From: CAWIHS01 sp963836005
GTDB taxonomy: Bacteria; Pseudomonadota; Gammaproteobacteria; GRL18
DNA length: 64,000 nt
Assembly: GCA_963836005.1 (NCBI GenBank)
Contig: CAWIHS010000002.1
Location: 124,001-188,000 of the forward strand
Direction: 5' to 3'
Shown piece after piece: positions 63,132 through 64,000 of this stretch (within the stretch, counting starts at the first letter, position 1; each line of letters begins with the position of its first letter). The notes below the pieces were generated by a model. It was not told where the DNA came from, did not search any database, and worked only from the letters and a program-made list of their open reading frames with translations. The position numbers and the translations under genes are program-made.

Positions 63132-64000
63132 CTAAGATTGACAGCCGGACTTCTCGACCCTACCGTAAGTGTCGTTAAAACGTACGATATCATCCTCACC
63201 CAGATAGCTACCTGTTTGTATTTCAATGATTTCCAGAGGAATCACTCCGGGATTTTCCAGGCGATGCTGAGTACCCAGGGGAATATAATTTGATTGATCT
63301 TCAGTTAGCATCATAGTCTCTTCACCACAGGTTACTTTTGCTGTGCCTTTGACCACAACCCAATGCTCTGCACGGTGGTGATGCATTTGCAATGAAAGCT
63401 GAGCAGCGGGATTAACGATGATACGTTTGACTTTGAATCGACTGGTTTCCTCGAGGGTTTCATAACTGCCCCAGGGGCGGTAGACTCTTTGGTGCAAAAG
63501 TGCTTCTTCCCGTCCTTGGTCTTTCAGTCGACTGACGATGGTTTTGACATCCTGTGATTTATCCTTGTCTGCCACCAGTACAGCATCTGCAGTTTCGATC
63601 ACAATACAATTATCCAGGCCTATCACAGCAATCATACGTTCTTCGGCATGTACATAACTATTGGTCACTTCATGATCCAGGACATCGCCTTCAAACACAT
63701 TTCCCTGCTGATCGTGTTCTTTTATGTCCCATATTGCGGACCATGCGCCCACATCATTCCAGCTTGCATCCAGCGGCACGACAACAGCCTTATCAGTTTT
63801 TTCCATGACCGCATAATCAATGGAATCAGCAGGCGAGGAGGTAAATGCACTAACCTCAAGACGACAGAAATCCATATCTTTACTGCCGTTGGAAACCGAT
63901 TTTTTAACCGCTGCATAAATTGTGGGTGAAAAATGTTCCATCTCGTCTAATATACTGGATGCGGTGAACATAAACATACCACTATTCCAGTAATATTCAC
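63132..64000 (-). CDS. Mannose-1-phosphate guanylyltransferase/mannose-6-phosphate isomerase, N-terminus cut by window end
   Basis: At least 289 residues; the frame is open to the window edge. EYYWNSGMFMFTAS at the edge and SIDYAVMEKTDKAVVVPLDASWNDVGAWSAIW belong to the nucleotidyltransferase domain. From about 145 residues before the end starts the type II isomerase cupin: RPWGSYETLEETSRFKVKRIIVNPAAQLSLQMHHHRAEHWVVVKGTAKVTCGE with metal-binding His and Glu, and YIPLGTQHRLENPG. The bifunctional enzyme makes GDP-mannose from fructose-6-phosphate via mannose phosphates. The upstream half of the gene is outside the window. 137 bases before the sugar transferase gene. Confidence 0.94.
   Translation of the reverse strand, partial: EYYWNSGMFMFTASSILDEMEHFSPTIYAAVKKSVSNGSKDMDFCRLEVSAFTSSPADSIDYAVMEKTDKAVVVPLDASWNDVGAWSAIWDIKEHDQQGNVFEGDVLDHEVTNSYVHAEERMIAVIGLDNCIVIETADAVLVADKDKSQDVKTIVSRLKDQGREEALLHQRVYRPWGSYETLEETSRFKVKRIIVNPAAQLSLQMHHHRAEHWVVVKGTAKVTCGEETMMLTEDQSNYIPLGTQHRLENPGVIPLEIIEIQTGSYLGEDDIVRFNDTYGRVEKSGCQS

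Overview
The window is a chromosomal segment from a moderately AT-rich Gram-negative bacterium, most likely a gammaproteobacterium (inferred from family content, not from a marker gene). It is dominated by an exosortase A (XrtA, EpsH type) / PEP-CTERM exopolysaccharide locus, nearly all on the minus strand. No rRNA, tRNA, CRISPR array, integrase or transposase was seen.

Layout. (1) 0.2-5.1 kb, plus strand: a sugar-transfer-type ATP-grasp enzyme, a sphingosine-1-phosphate-lyase-like PLP enzyme and a 759-residue PLP-fold protein of unknown function. This small cluster does not belong to the textbook XrtA set. (2) 5.2-12.7 kb, minus strand: a secreted DUF4214/Ig-like/propeller protein, a frameshifted propeller pseudogene, a TPR protein, two FemAB/GNAT-type proteins and a DegT-type aminotransferase. 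(3) 12.9-24.1 kb: an asparagine-synthase-like protein without the glutaminase Cys, a polysaccharide deacetylase, the exosortase-A-type O-antigen ligase, a sulfotransferase, two glycosyltransferases and three nucleotide-sugar enzymes (TviC/WbpP-, TviB/WbpO- and UDP-glucuronate-epimerase-like). (4) 24.7-32.9 kb: core operon of FemAB, TIGR03087 glycosyltransferase, XrtA (split by a one-base frameshift), TIGR03088 glycosyltransferase, amidotransferase and UDP-glucose dehydrogenase. (5) 33.0-40.0 kb: export operon of Wza-like lipoprotein, chain-length determinant, tyrosine autokinase, outer-membrane beta-barrel, ExeA-like ATPase and XrtA deacetylase. (6) 40.2-47.2 kb: an MMPL/RND permease, a beta-barrel porin, a LolA-like protein and a VAO-type flavoenzyme. 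(7) 47.5-48.4 kb: one PEP-CTERM substrate gene behind a good sigma-54 promoter. (8) 48.5-52.2 kb: PEP-CTERM acyltransferase, cNMP-binding protein, a hot-dog-like protein, and an acyltransferase fused to a Crp-like regulator. (9) 52.4-64.0 kb: two tandem PrsT TPR proteins, the PrsR/PrsK two-component pair, the initiating sugar-phosphate transferase and a mannose-1-phosphate guanylyltransferase/isomerase cut by the window end.

How it works together (inference from families). The sugar transferase starts the repeat unit on undecaprenyl phosphate. UDP-GlcA, UDP-GalA, UDP-HexNAcA and GDP-Man are supplied locally, so an acidic polysaccharide is expected. The glycosyltransferases assemble it, and deacetylases, a sulfotransferase and amidotransferases may decorate it. 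The Wzz/Wza-type proteins, kinase and barrel export it. PrsK/PrsR is a sigma-54 activator pair that could drive the PEP-CTERM gene, whose product XrtA would sort. The most unusual parts are the S1P-lyase-like cluster at the left edge and the acyltransferase/Crp-domain island at 48.5-52.2 kb, which looks like a fatty-acyl-signal or acyl-modification control module.

Dispersed GGGGAAGG-type palindromes (five copies), an 8-bp tandem repeat, a 6-bp coding microsatellite and a nine-base homopolymer show that the region is repeat-rich and may be variable.
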